Source of the DNA: Komagataeibacter sp. FNDCF1
GTDB lineage: Bacteria; Pseudomonadota; Alphaproteobacteria; Acetobacterales; Acetobacteraceae
Direction: 5' to 3'
DNA length: 64,000 nucleotides
Assembly (NCBI RefSeq): GCF_021295335.1
Contig: NZ_JAIWOT010000001.1
Span: 2,588,501-2,652,500 of the forward strand
Shown: positions 47,938 to 57,644 of the stretch, piece by piece
Layout of the letters: each line of letters begins with the position of its first letter
Position numbering within the stretch: the first letter of the stretch is position 1
Program-made: the position numbers and the translations under genes
The notes under the pieces: generated by a model
What the model was told of the DNA's origin: nothing
The model's input: the letters and a program-made list of their open reading frames with translations, nothing else
Databases searched by the model: none

Positions 47938-48473
47938 CGCGCCAGGCCACTCTGTGGGCAGGGACATGTAACCACGGTTACAAAAGCGGACAATTTTAAA
48001 AAATTATTTACCTTCTTTTATGTCACATACATCGGAACTATAAAAATACCCAGTAATCAATCCTGATATCGAAAGCAGGACAGGAGTAATATTACCGGAA
48101 CCGTAGTGGACAACGGACTGATCCGCTTCGGGAAACCGGTCCGTCCGTCGATGACTGTTGCCGGGTGCCCCTGCATGCCATGGGGTGTGATGATGGCATG
48201 CGTGCGGTACCGTCGCCTCCCCGATCATGGTGTTGCGTAAACAGTATCGTCACGGCACAGGGGGTGTGATTATCAGGCCTGCCACAGGATTACGCTGTCG
48301 CGGGACAGTAATGGGGATGAATCATGGCTGATATGCCTGTTTCGCATAAAGGACATGCGGGCTGTCTCATGCAGGCGCTGAAATAATGGATGTCAGACCC
48401 GGACGGTTTACGGTAAACCAGTCTGCCTGATTGCTATGGTTCTGTGTTCTATCGATAGGAAACGTCGACTTTT
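47938..48473. other. Intergenic region, no supported gene
   Basis: These 536 bp hold AT-rich sequence in the left part (47990-48110). A short minus-strand frame (48004-48228) ends with a hydrophobic stretch (ITPVLLSISGLITGYF) that could be the tail of a decayed membrane protein, but it has no good start or match. Promoter signals for the next GT2 gene should lie near 48400-48460. Confidence 0.4.
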
Positions 48474-49214
48474 ATGATGGATGGTAAGCGCATTGCGGTG
48501 GTTCTGCCCGCATATAATGCAGGAAAGACCTTGCAGCAGACTTATGACGAGATCCCCAGGGATATTGTGGATGACATCATCCTGACCGACGATGCGAGCA
48601 GGGACAACACCGCAGAACTGGCCCGTTCGCTTGGAATTCATGTCATTGAACATGACCGGAACCGTGGCTACGGCGGCAACCAGAAGACATGCTATGAAAG
48701 CGCCCTGGCCCGTGGTGCGGACATCATCATCATGCTGCATCCGGATTATCAGTATTCCCCGCGCCTGATCCGGGCCATGGCCGCCATGCTGACATCGGGG
48801 CATTATGATGGGGTGATTGCGTCGCGCATACTGGGCAAGGGCGCGCTGCAGGGGGGCATGCCGCTGTACAAATATGTGGCAAACCGCATGCTGACCCTGA
48901 CGCAGAACATTCTCATGAATGCCAAGCTGTCCGAATACCATACCGGCTATCGTGGCTGGCGCAGGGAAGTGCTGGAAGCCATACCGCTTGAGCGCTGTTC
49001 GGATGACTTTGTGTTTGACAACCAGATGCTGGCCCAGGTTATCAATGCCGGGTTCCGGATTGGCGAGATTTCGTGCCCGACACGCTATTTTGCCGAAGCG
49101 TCGTCCATCAATTTCCGTCGGAGTGTTAAATACGGGCTGGGCGTGCTGAAGACATCGGCCTCCTACCGTCTGAACCGGCTGGGCATCTACCGTGAGAAAA
49201 TCTTCAAAAAATGA
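48474..49214 (+). CDS. Family 2 glycosyltransferase (polyprenyl-phosphate sugar transferase-like)
   Basis: A 246-residue GT-A enzyme. It has IAVVLPAYNAGKTLQQTY, ILTDDASRDNT and the DxD-like LHPDYQYSP near residue 83, followed by KLSEYHTGYRGWRREVLEAI. This profile matches glycosyltransferases annotated as dolichol-phosphate mannosyltransferase-like in surface glycan clusters. It has no membrane helices. It overlaps the TVP38-type gene by 4 bp, so the two are translated together. Confidence 0.88.
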   Translation: MMDGKRIAVVLPAYNAGKTLQQTYDEIPRDIVDDIILTDDASRDNTAELARSLGIHVIEHDRNRGYGGNQKTCYESALARGADIIIMLHPDYQYSPRLIRAMAAMLTSGHYDGVIASRILGKGALQGGMPLYKYVANRMLTLTQNILMNAKLSEYHTGYRGWRREVLEAIPLERCSDDFVFDNQMLAQVINAGFRIGEISCPTRYFAEASSINFRRSVKYGLGVLKTSASYRLNRLGIYREKIFKK

Positions 49215-49960
49215 ACATGTCGCTGGGTAATGGTCACAAGGGCGCCGCTGTCCTGAAAAAGGATCGTGGCGTCGGTTTCAGGATCATGCTCGCGGCCCTG
49301 GGGTTCATCATTCTGTCCTCAGTCATTTTTCTTTTTCGTTACAATGATATAGCGTCATCTTCCATCCAGGCCATGCTGGCCACCGCGCATGCAGGTGGCG
49401 CATGGCGTGGCTGGATCGCGTGTGAACTGATCCAGATCGTGGTCGCACTGTGTGGCATTCTGCCCGCTTCGGCCACGGCAATGGGAATCGGTGCGGCGTA
49501 CGGCATCATGGATGGCTTCCTGCTGGCAGCCCCCGCAACCATGATCGGGGCGCTGATTTCCTTTGTCCTGTCACGTACCTTCCTGCGCGGGCTGATCCAC
49601 CGGTTCGTGTGCAAGCGGACACGGCTGGACCGGCTTGACCAGGTCCTGTCGGCCGAAGGATGGAAAATCGCCTGTCTTTTCCGCCTTTCACCCATCATGC
49701 CCTTTTCCATCACAAGCTACGCCCTTGGCATGAGTTCACTATCCCTGCAGGCCTATACAATTGGTACGCTCGCCTCCCTGCCGGCCCTGCTGGGGTATAT
49801 CACCATGGGGGCGCTGACCGCCCGCAGCCTGACCTCCGTTACGGGGGAGAGCATTTCATGGGTTCATGCCGGTATTTTGATATTAGGCGTTGTCGGCACC
49901 TTTGCATTGATCTGGCACCTGACCCGGGTCATCACGAAAGTCCTGTCCAGGGCAGACTGA
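49211..49960 (+). CDS. TVP38/TMEM64-family (VTT domain) membrane protein
   Basis: A 249-residue inner-membrane protein with about five or six helices. The VTT-domain pattern is seen: SFVLSRTFLRG, then ACLFRLSPIMPFSITSYALG. DedA/TVP38 relatives are implicated in lipid (polyprenyl-phosphate) flipping. Coupling to a GT2 enzyme suggests that it helps move or recycle the lipid carrier (inference). The 293 bp after it show no gene. Confidence 0.85.
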   Translation: MNMSLGNGHKGAAVLKKDRGVGFRIMLAALGFIILSSVIFLFRYNDIASSSIQAMLATAHAGGAWRGWIACELIQIVVALCGILPASATAMGIGAAYGIMDGFLLAAPATMIGALISFVLSRTFLRGLIHRFVCKRTRLDRLDQVLSAEGWKIACLFRLSPIMPFSITSYALGMSSLSLQAYTIGTLASLPALLGYITMGALTARSLTSVTGESISWVHAGILILGVVGTFALIWHLTRVITKVLSRAD

Positions 49961-50253
49961 ACCGGCATGCCCCATGCCGACGGCCTGTACTGACCGGGTC
50001 CTTGCGAAAGTCGGCCTATCTTTTCCGGATCAACTACGCCGGAACCGTGCCGCGCAGATCCATTGAAACCGGGATCATTATATTGTCACGCAGGATGCAG
50101 GGACGGACCGGTGCGGCCGGTAGCTCCCGATCAGCGCCATGCCGGGGGCCAGGTCTGCCATAACCGGATTGCGTGTGGCCGCCATGCACGATGCATGCAC
50201 CCGGGCAATGGGGCCGGATGCCCGGCCTGCCGGAATGCATGCATTGATGACCA

Positions 50254-50811
50254 TCAGAGGCTGAACCACCCTGTGGCTTCGGTAAAGTGCGGTGCCACCT
50301 GATCCTTGTCCGACAGGATCGCATCACGCGGATCAATCGGCCATGCAATGTTCAGGTGCGGGCAGTTCCAGATCACGGCCCGTTCGGATGCCTTGTCATA
50401 CAGGCCGGTGCATTTGTACTGCACCTCCGTATCCTCGGCCAGCGTCACGAAACCATGCAGGAACCCCGGTGGAATCCAGAGCTGGGACCAGTTTTCTTCC
50501 GACAGTTCGGCCGCAACCCATTTGCCGTAGGTGGGGGAACCCGTCCGCGCATCCACCGCCACATCCCAGATCGCGCCCTTCGTGCAGCGCACCAGCTTGC
50601 CCTGCGCATGTGGGGCAAGCTGGCAGTGCAGGCCACGGACCACGCCCTTCTGCCGTGACAGGCTCTGGTTATCCTGCACGAAGGGCAGGGTGATCCCGGC
50701 TTCCTTCATGCGCTCCAGATTATAGGTCTCTGAAAAGAAACCCCGATTATCACCGAAACGCGGCGGTGTGACCACAATGACATCGGGGATGTCCAGGTGT
50801 TCGACTTTCAT
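50254..50811 (-). CDS. rfbC: dTDP-4-dehydrorhamnose 3,5-epimerase
   Basis: A 185-residue cupin-fold enzyme, third step of dTDP-L-rhamnose synthesis. It has DNRGFFSETYN, the catalytic-His segment GVVRGLHCQLAPHAQGKLVRC, and WIPPGFLHGFVTL. A frame from TTG at 50829 exists, but AAGGAG lies 9 nt before the ATG at 50811, which also fits the family start (MKVEHLDIPDV). It is the last gene of the rfbB-rfbA-rfbC unit; rfbD is not seen after it. Confidence 0.95.
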   Translation of the reverse strand: MKVEHLDIPDVIVVTPPRFGDNRGFFSETYNLERMKEAGITLPFVQDNQSLSRQKGVVRGLHCQLAPHAQGKLVRCTKGAIWDVAVDARTGSPTYGKWVAAELSEENWSQLWIPPGFLHGFVTLAEDTEVQYKCTGLYDKASERAVIWNCPHLNIAWPIDPRDAILSDKDQVAPHFTEATGWFSL

Positions 50812-50825
50812 GAACATGCACTCCT

Positions 50826-51740
50826 TCAAACCTGCTGCTGTCCGACAAGACGCAGCATGTAACCCAGTTGGGTCTTGCTCATCTTCCCTGCCTGCGCCAG
50901 CAGGGCATCACGATCGATATACCCCATGCGGAAGGCGACTTCGGTCGGTGATCCGACCAGCATGCCCTGACGGGACTGGATGGTCTGCACGAAATTGCCG
51001 GCCTGGATCAGGCTGTCGGGCATGCCGGCATCCAGCCAGGCGCAGCCGCGCCCCAACTGGTCAACGCTGAGCGTGCCTTCATCCAGATACATCCGGTTGA
51101 GGTCCGTGATTTCCAGTTCGCCACGTGCACTGGGCCTGACCTGGCGTGCGAATTCCGTTACGCGGTGATCATAGAAATACAGCCCGGTCACGGCCCAGCT
51201 GGATTCGGGCTTTTCAGGTTTTTCGACAATATCCAGCGCACGGCCGTTTTGATCGAACGAGACGACGCCGTAGCGTTCCGGGTCGCGCACCTGATAGGCA
51301 AAGACGGTCGCGCCATTTGCCTGCCGGGCCCGGCAGGTCGCGGCCTGCAGCAGGCCACTCAGGTGATCGGCAAAGATCAGGTTATCCCCCAGCGCCAGTG
51401 CGCAGGGCGCGCCGTCGATCCAGTCCTCGCCGATGATGAATGCCTGTGCCAGCCCATCGGGCGAAGGCTGGACACGATAGGCAAAGCGGACCCCGAACTG
51501 CGATCCATCCCCCAGCAGCCGCTGGAACTGCGGCATGTCCTGCAGCGTGGTGATGATCAGGATATCCTGGATACCCGCCAGCATCAGGGTCGTCAGCGGA
51601 TAGTAGATCATCGGCTTGTCAAAGACGGGCAGCAACTGCTTGGACGTTGCAATCGTCATCGGGTGCAGGCGTGTTCCGGACCCACCGGCCAGCAGGATGC
51701 CCTTCATCGGCCGGGTCTGTGTGGCGGACGCGACTGTCAT
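50826..51740 (-). CDS. rfbA: Glucose-1-phosphate thymidylyltransferase
   Basis: A 304-residue nucleotidyltransferase making dTDP-glucose. The signature [16 protein letters not shown] is near residues 14-29, followed by [16 protein letters not shown] and ALGDNLIF. The ATG at 51740 overlaps the rfbB stop (ATGA). A longer upstream frame lies within rfbB. Its 3' end resembles the decayed remnant near 18420-18570. Confidence 0.95.
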   Translation of the reverse strand: MTVASATQTRPMKGILLAGGSGTRLHPMTIATSKQLLPVFDKPMIYYPLTTLMLAGIQDILIITTLQDMPQFQRLLGDGSQFGVRFAYRVQPSPDGLAQAFIIGEDWIDGAPCALALGDNLIFADHLSGLLQAATCRARQANGATVFAYQVRDPERYGVVSFDQNGRALDIVEKPEKPESSWAVTGLYFYDHRVTEFARQVRPSARGELEITDLNRMYLDEGTLSVDQLGRGCAWLDAGMPDSLIQAGNFVQTIQSRQGMLVGSPTEVAFRMGYIDRDALLAQAGKMSKTQLGYMLRLVGQQQV

Positions 51741-52792
51741 GCCCGGGTTCCCAGCCTGTGGCCTGTATAGCGCTGCGCGCGGATGCCTTCCCACCAGGCC
51801 CGGTTGTCCAGATACCACCGGATGGTGCGCCGGATGCCGGTTTCGAAATCATGCCGTGCTGTCCACTCCAGCGCCTGTTCGGCATGGGTGGGGTCAATCT
51901 CGTAGCGGAAATCATGGCCCGGGCGGTCGGTGACAAACCGGATCAGGCGTTCGCGCGGGCCCCCGGGGTCGGGCACCAGTTCATCCAGTACCGCACAGAT
52001 GGTCTTGACCACCTGCAGGTTGGTGCGGGGCTGGCGCGCGCCAATGGCGTAGGTCTCCCCCGGTTGCCCGCGTTCGATGGCCCGAACAAGCGCCTCGGCA
52101 TGATCCTCGACAAACAGCCAGTCGCGGATGTTCTCGCCCTTGCCGTAAACCGGCAGTTCCCTGCCTTCTATGGCGTTGATGGTGACCAGCGGGATGAGCT
52201 TTTCGGGGAAATGCCAGATCCCGTAATTGTTCGTCGTGTTGGTGACGAAGGTGGGCAGGCCATAGGTATGATGCCATGCCCGCACGAGATGGTCGGATGC
52301 CGCCTTGGATGCGGAATAGGGGCTGCGGGGATCATAGGGCGTGGTTTCGGTAAAGGGCGGGTCCCCGGCCCCCAGGTGGCCGAACACCTCATCGGTCGAG
52401 ATGTGATGGAAACGGAACGCCTGCTGCCGGGCGTTGTCCAGTCCCTTCCAGTAGGCATGGGCGGCTTCGAGCAATGTGCAGGTGCCCATGACATTGGTCT
52501 GCATGAACACGCCCGGCCCGTCGATGGAACGGTCCACATGGCTTTCCGCCGCAAGATGCATGACGGCATCAGGCTGGTGGGTCTCGAACAGGTGCTTCAT
52601 GGCCGCGGCATCAAGGATGCTGGCAGGCACGTGGCGGTAGCGGCTGCTGGACGCAACCTCCGCCACGGTTTCGGGCGACGCCGCATAGGTCATGCAGTCG
52701 ACATTGATGACACTGTGGTCCGTCGCGTGGATCAGGTTCCTTACCACGGCGGAACCGATAAATCCGCAGCCACCAGTCAGCAGTATTTTCAT
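51737..52792 (-). CDS. rfbB: dTDP-glucose 4,6-dehydratase
   Basis: A 351-residue short-chain dehydrogenase-type enzyme. It has the NAD-binding [14 protein letters not shown] at residues 5-18, [11 protein letters not shown], and the catalytic [12 protein letters not shown]. It converts dTDP-glucose to the 4-keto-6-deoxy sugar. The ATG at 52792 gives the usual start MKILLTGG. It is the first gene of the rfbBAC unit, whose promoter must lie in 52793-53019. Confidence 0.95.
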   Translation of the reverse strand: MKILLTGGCGFIGSAVVRNLIHATDHSVINVDCMTYAASPETVAEVASSSRYRHVPASILDAAAMKHLFETHQPDAVMHLAAESHVDRSIDGPGVFMQTNVMGTCTLLEAAHAYWKGLDNARQQAFRFHHISTDEVFGHLGAGDPPFTETTPYDPRSPYSASKAASDHLVRAWHHTYGLPTFVTNTTNNYGIWHFPEKLIPLVTINAIEGRELPVYGKGENIRDWLFVEDHAEALVRAIERGQPGETYAIGARQPRTNLQVVKTICAVLDELVPDPGGPRERLIRFVTDRPGHDFRYEIDPTHAEQALEWTARHDFETGIRRTIRWYLDNRAWWEGIRAQRYTGHRLGTRA

Positions 52793-53019
52793 CACGTTTC
52801 CATATTGATGCAACGTCCGTTCCGTGAGCCGGACACAATGTTCGGGATGGATAATAAACGCCAGTTGTCAAACAGAACCGGTACGGCCGCGACGGCGCCA
52901 TCCATTCGCATGGTTCCGTGGCTGCAATACGCTATCGCCTGGGTTGCCACATGGCCGGTTTCCTTCGGGCTGCTGCCATCGGGAGCCATTCCGGCATAGC
53001 CACGGGGTGCGCGTACGCA

Positions 53020-54279
53020 TCAGTTCAGGCGCATGGTCCATTGGGGTTCTTCCGGCCAGATGAGCAGGACATGGCTGTGGTCCTGTTTCCATCTGGCGGT
53101 TTCCTCCCACCATGAGGGGCCATGCACCATGTTTTTCCCGAATGCGATGTAGTGATAGGCGCCCATGGCAAGCATGATGTACACAAGGTACCAGCATGTC
53201 CTGCTTATGACGCGGGTTCCCGTCATGGCCAGGCAGAGAATGCACAGCGCGAACAGGGACTGGCCCACAAAGACATATCGTTCGGCATTGCCTGCCGGAA
53301 TGGCCGTTATGGCACCCCCCAGCGCCCCGTACAATGAGGCCGAGGCATGCATTCCCCCCGCCAGGGCAAACCAGATTGCCTCGCGCGCATCGCTGTGCCT
53401 GATGGCTTCGTAAACCAGTACGGCACCCAGCAGGACAAGTATGACAAGAGTCAGGCCCACGAAGAAATAGGGCGGATTCCCCATTCTTTCCATGTCCTGC
53501 AGATGCATGCCGAAGTGGACAAGGGCATGCTTCAGGCCGATGAACGGATACATGATATAATGGTTAAGAAAGACCAGGACAAAATCATAGAAATTGAAGC
53601 TGTAGACCCGATCATCAAATTTCTTGAAGAAAAACAGCACCTGAATGGCGCTTGCCACATTGATCAGCAGGCATTCGACCAGCCTTGCGCGTGAGCGGTC
53701 GACGCAGGCGCGCAGGATGAACAGGGGGGCGAATATGACCCCGCCCGGACCGCTGAGCGGGGCGAGAAAAAGCAGGATGCGGCGCAGGCCTTCACGCCAC
53801 CCCGTTTCCGTGGCCAGCGAGACGATCAGCCCCGCGCACAGGGCCAGATGGTACTGGGAATGGATGCTGTGCAGGGAAACTTCGGCTGATTCAGGCACAA
53901 GCAGCAGCAGGGCTGCCGCAATGTAACGGACCCTGGGGGTTGCAAGCCATGTATCCCGCGCCGTCAAAATAAGCAGCGGCGCACAGATCTGGAACAGCAG
54001 GGCGATGGCCATTGTCAGATAGGGCGCATCGGCAAGTGGCATGAGGCGACAGGCGAGCAGGGTGCTCGCATTCGCCACGATGTTCAGATACCCGCCATAG
54101 GAATAGAACAGGGCCTCCGACCATGAGGAAGTCCATGCCTTTTCAAAGAAAATATTGCCTTCTTCGGCCAGAAAACGCCCGCCATGGAACAGCGCGTAAT
54201 AAAATCTGGCCAGAAGCAGGAAAGAAAAAATCAGTAACGGAAGAATAACTTCTTTTGTATTGCTTTTGGATGCGTTCAT
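53020..54279 (-). CDS. Multispanning membrane protein, possible GT-C glycosyltransferase or polymerase
   Basis: A 419-residue protein with roughly 9-11 transmembrane helices. After the first helix comes the periplasmic-type loop HGGRFLAEEGNIFFEKAW, rich in Glu near the membrane as in GT-C enzymes that use polyprenyl-phosphate sugars. No family is recognised with confidence. It lies just upstream of the rfbB promoter region on the same strand and downstream of the GT87-like gene. A role in rhamnose-containing surface glycan assembly is inferred. Confidence 0.65.
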   Translation of the reverse strand: MNASKSNTKEVILPLLIFSFLLLARFYYALFHGGRFLAEEGNIFFEKAWTSSWSEALFYSYGGYLNIVANASTLLACRLMPLADAPYLTMAIALLFQICAPLLILTARDTWLATPRVRYIAAALLLLVPESAEVSLHSIHSQYHLALCAGLIVSLATETGWREGLRRILLFLAPLSGPGGVIFAPLFILRACVDRSRARLVECLLINVASAIQVLFFFKKFDDRVYSFNFYDFVLVFLNHYIMYPFIGLKHALVHFGMHLQDMERMGNPPYFFVGLTLVILVLLGAVLVYEAIRHSDAREAIWFALAGGMHASASLYGALGGAITAIPAGNAERYVFVGQSLFALCILCLAMTGTRVISRTCWYLVYIMLAMGAYHYIAFGKNMVHGPSWWEETARWKQDHSHVLLIWPEEPQWTMRLN

Positions 54280-54389
54280 TGGAACAGGCCCGTGGGCAAT
54301 GGAATTACATTTTTATAATAATTATCGTGCATTTTCATCATAATCTGTAACGAATTGTGTAGGAAGGACTTCTGTAACGACAGGCCGGA

Positions 54390-55751
54390 TCATGTGTTCC
54401 GATGCAGGTCCGCGCCCGGGGATGGCGACCTGTTCCCCTGGCGCCCGGTGTCACGTCCGGGCATGGTTTTCCTTTTGCTCCATGCCTTCACGGTCGGGGA
54501 TTCAAGCACAAGTCCCGTCACGCAGGATATCAGGATCGTCACAAGCGACCACCACATTCCTTCCCGCAGCAGCCACGTTGCCCACTGGACGATGGTGGTA
54601 CCATGCCGGCCCGTCAGTGCGGCATCCACGGAGACGATGTCATGATACCATGTGCCCGACCACAGGGCGCCCAGCGCCAGCGGGAGCGCGTATCTGAAAC
54701 GGCGCAGGCCATCCGTATCACGCAGTGCCGACAGGGCGGGCAGGACAAGGATCAGGTGCACGGCGCGGTAGCCGATGTTCTGCGCCGTGAAGAAGCAGCC
54801 CAGGATCAGCAGGGCCCCCACCATCAGGAAGGCACGCTCCCGCCCGGTCAGCCGCGCCAGCGCTGCCGTCGCGCATGGCTGGCAGCCCAGCCTTATGCCC
54901 GTGCCCAGTGCCGCAAGGGACATGGCGGCTTCCAGCACCTGTGTTGCGTGGGCGGGCAGCCCCATGCGTTCCGTCAGGCCACCGCCGAATGTCCGGGCCC
55001 CGAACATGTCCCCGAAATAGGAACCGGTGGGAATCAGCGCCAGCGCCCGCGTCAGGTCATGCCAGCTTGCGATGGCAAACAGGGCGACAGACACGACGCT
55101 GGCCACCGCGATGGCAAGAAAGCGTGCGGGCCTTTCGCGTGTCGCGCTCAGCATCACGGTCATGGGATAATATTTGAGCAGCCCGGCCAGGAGAATCAGC
55201 CCGTAACCGACCAGGCGGCACCAGTATGACCGGCAGGCCAGTGTCGCGGCACAGGCGGCCAGCACGAACAGGACAAGGTCGTTATTGCCACGCTCAACCG
55301 CGAACAGGGTGGCGCTGGACAGGATTCCCGCCGTGATCCACCGTGTATCGCGCCATGACCGGCCAGCGGGCAGCAGTAGCAGGGACACGATGAACGTGAT
55401 GTCCAACCCCATGCCGATGGGTGGCAGCCACGCCGGTGTCATGGGAAAGATGCGCAGCACGGTCCATAGCGGTGAATAGTCATAGACCCGGTCCAGCAGG
55501 TCACACGGGTTGGTGACATAGACATCCACGCCCCGGTTGATGCAGCGGATCGCGGACAGCACAGTATCGGTATCGAGAAAGGGTATGGGATAGGGATGGA
55601 TACCCCACAGCTTGATGATGCCGCGGTAAAGGGAGGTGAAGCCCGCAGAATACAGCATCGCCATGAAGGCGAAAAAAACCATGCCAACCAATGCTGGAAA
55701 TACCTGTCTTCCAAGCAGCTTTCCCAAAGCGGTATTCTCCTTCCACCCCAT
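54390..55751 (-). CDS. GT87-like polyprenyl-phosphate mannosyltransferase (DUF2029-type) membrane protein
   Basis: About 453 residues with 10-12 transmembrane helices. An early loop carries the acidic DTDTVLSAIRCINRGVDVY, then YDYSPLWTVL. The helix-flanking ERGNNDLVLFVLAA and LLKYYPMTVM are typical of GT87 proteins, which use lipid-linked sugars. The ATG at 55751 with AAGGATAG upstream is preferred; the frame continues to 55847. The C-terminus is a basic, probably cytoplasmic tail. It is on the same strand as the next membrane protein gene. Confidence 0.78.
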   Translation of the reverse strand: MGWKENTALGKLLGRQVFPALVGMVFFAFMAMLYSAGFTSLYRGIIKLWGIHPYPIPFLDTDTVLSAIRCINRGVDVYVTNPCDLLDRVYDYSPLWTVLRIFPMTPAWLPPIGMGLDITFIVSLLLLPAGRSWRDTRWITAGILSSATLFAVERGNNDLVLFVLAACAATLACRSYWCRLVGYGLILLAGLLKYYPMTVMLSATRERPARFLAIAVASVVSVALFAIASWHDLTRALALIPTGSYFGDMFGARTFGGGLTERMGLPAHATQVLEAAMSLAALGTGIRLGCQPCATAALARLTGRERAFLMVGALLILGCFFTAQNIGYRAVHLILVLPALSALRDTDGLRRFRYALPLALGALWSGTWYHDIVSVDAALTGRHGTTIVQWATWLLREGMWWSLVTILISCVTGLVLESPTVKAWSKRKTMPGRDTGRQGNRSPSPGADLHRNT

Positions 55752-56177
55752 AAGACGGGCTATCCTTATGATACGCCCGTTCTCCTGACAAGATTCGCCG
55801 CCTGATGGCGAACGTCGCGGGAAACGGCGAAATTTTTCAGATATCACCGGCGGAAAATCGTTTCGCTTCGGGGGCTGTCAGCAGCAGGCGCATGGCGCCC
55901 TTATGACCGGATTCTGTTTTTTCAGTGGCTGGTCGCGGGATCAAGGCCTTTTTCCCCGCCTGGCCATCCGGCGGGGCAGGCCGTAACGGGGCGGTCACAC
56001 TTATTGACTTGTCGGGTAGAGGCCTGATGCTGTTTATCATAGGCCCGTTCCGACACCCCGCCCAACCCGAAGCCGGCAGCATGGACCCCAGATATCAGAT
56101 AACCGGATCATGCCGCCACGGCATCCAGACTGGCGGCACGCTTCCTTGCATCCGATAAGTCATGGCAGGACAATAAT
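55752..56177. other. Divergent intergenic region, no gene seen
   Basis: The gap between the divergent GT87-like and GT22-like genes has no supported frame. It must hold both promoters. Short GC-rich inverted sequences occur, but none forms a convincing terminator. Confidence 0.4.
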
Positions 56178-57644
56178 ATGAAATCCGATTCCGGCATCGT
56201 GCACACGAATGCGCGCCTGCCGCTGGCTGTTTGCCTGTTTGTGGCGCTGGCAGTGCGTATCGTGCTGATATTCCTGTCTCCCGGCCCGTTACGGGCGGAT
56301 GAATTCTATCAGTATATGGAGCCCGCCTACCATAATCTCACGGGTCATGGCGTCTTTACATGGGAATGGCGGGTCGGGATCCGGTCATGGCTGCTGCCGG
56401 ACATCATTGTGGAAATACTCAAGTTCGGGCATGCGCTCGGGCTGGGATACAGCGCGGATTTCGTACGGGTCGTCCTTGCGGCGGGTTCGCTTGCGGTTGT
56501 CGCGGGCTTCGTCCATGCGGGCTGGGTGACGGAGGGCAGGCAGGGGGCGTGGATATGCGGCCTGGCCGCCGCCCTGTGGCCCGATATGGTCAATGCATCG
56601 TTCCGCACGCTGGGGGAAACCGTAAGCGGCAATATCATGGCGCTCAGCGTCCTGATCATTTACATCGCCATGAAAACGCGGGGCAGAAGGCATGTCGGCG
56701 CCCCGATACTTTTCGGGTTCGGGGTGCTGGTCGGCCTTTCCTTTGCATTCCGGTTTCATCTGGCGCCGGCATTGCTGCTGGAGGTCGCCATCGTGGCGTA
56801 CCTGGCGGGCCCGCGCGCCATGCTGCCCGTTGCCGCGGGCGTGTTCCTGCCTGTCTGTGCATTGGGAATTGTGGATTACCAGACTCTGGGCCACCCTTTT
56901 CAGTCCATATACAAGAACTTCCAGATGAACGTGAATGAAGGTGTCGCCCTGCGTTATGGCAGCATGCCCGTTGCGTTCTACCTGTTCGGGCTGTTCCATT
57001 TCTGGGGGGCGGCACTGATCCCGGTGTGCTGGCTGTTCTGGAAAGGAATGTCGGCGCACAGGTATCTGGCCTCAGTTCCATTATTTATATTACTATATTA
57101 CTCGCTCATATCCCATAAGGAAATGTCGTTCATCTATGCGGCCGTGCCGCTCATCATTCTTGTCTCGGCTCTGGCGCTTTCCGCACTGGCCCGGTGTGGT
57201 CGTGCGGGATCCCTGACGCTGCTGGCGGGGGGGATGGCCATCATGGAAATGGGTGTCCTGGCCTCGTCCTATGCTGATGAAATACACAGGAACAACCGCA
57301 TCATGGTCATGCAGGCGAAAGCGAACGGCATGCCTGACATGTGTGGTATCGCGCTGGTTGGCAAGGATGGCGGCTGGTGGCTGTCAGGCGGTTACAGCCA
57401 TATGAAACCGGGCCATGCACTTTATCTGCTGACGGACAGCACGGATGGAAACGTTCCACAGTCAAAATACAATTATGTCATCGGCGGCGATGGATATGAT
57501 ATTTTCAATCCGGGTTCACGGAAAATAATCTGCAAGAACAGCGTCTGTCTGTACCATATCAATTCAGGCTGTGACGGGGCGCCGGACTATACCCAGTTCT
57601 CCCGCGCGCTGGCGGGCCTGAGAGCCCGATCCGAAAGTTTTTGA
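56178..57644 (+). CDS. GT22 (PIG-B/ALG9)-like membrane mannosyltransferase, last codons replaced by an IS
   Basis: A 488-residue protein with about ten transmembrane helices. After the first helix comes RADEFYQYMEPAYHNL, then GVFTWEWRVGIRSWLLP, which closely follows the GT22 pattern (acidic loop, EP, TWEW, RSWL) known from ALG9 and PIG-B. It should transfer a mannose-like sugar from a polyprenyl-phosphate donor. The IS1031-type element at 57622 enters at codon 482; without it the gene would end after three more codons (Leu-Asn-Glu-stop). The present protein instead ends RARSESF, so function is probably kept. Confidence 0.82.
   Translation: MKSDSGIVHTNARLPLAVCLFVALAVRIVLIFLSPGPLRADEFYQYMEPAYHNLTGHGVFTWEWRVGIRSWLLPDIIVEILKFGHALGLGYSADFVRVVLAAGSLAVVAGFVHAGWVTEGRQGAWICGLAAALWPDMVNASFRTLGETVSGNIMALSVLIIYIAMKTRGRRHVGAPILFGFGVLVGLSFAFRFHLAPALLLEVAIVAYLAGPRAMLPVAAGVFLPVCALGIVDYQTLGHPFQSIYKNFQMNVNEGVALRYGSMPVAFYLFGLFHFWGAALIPVCWLFWKGMSAHRYLASVPLFILLYYSLISHKEMSFIYAAVPLIILVSALALSALARCGRAGSLTLLAGGMAIMEMGVLASSYADEIHRNNRIMVMQAKANGMPDMCGIALVGKDGGWWLSGGYSHMKPGHALYLLTDSTDGNVPQSKYNYVIGGDGYDIFNPGSRKIICKNSVCLYHINSGCDGAPDYTQFSRALAGLRARSESF

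Noticed and set aside
48004-48228. Short minus-strand frame with a hydrophobic end
   Set aside because: It has no good start or ribosome-binding site and no recognisable family; it is at best a fragment of a decayed gene.
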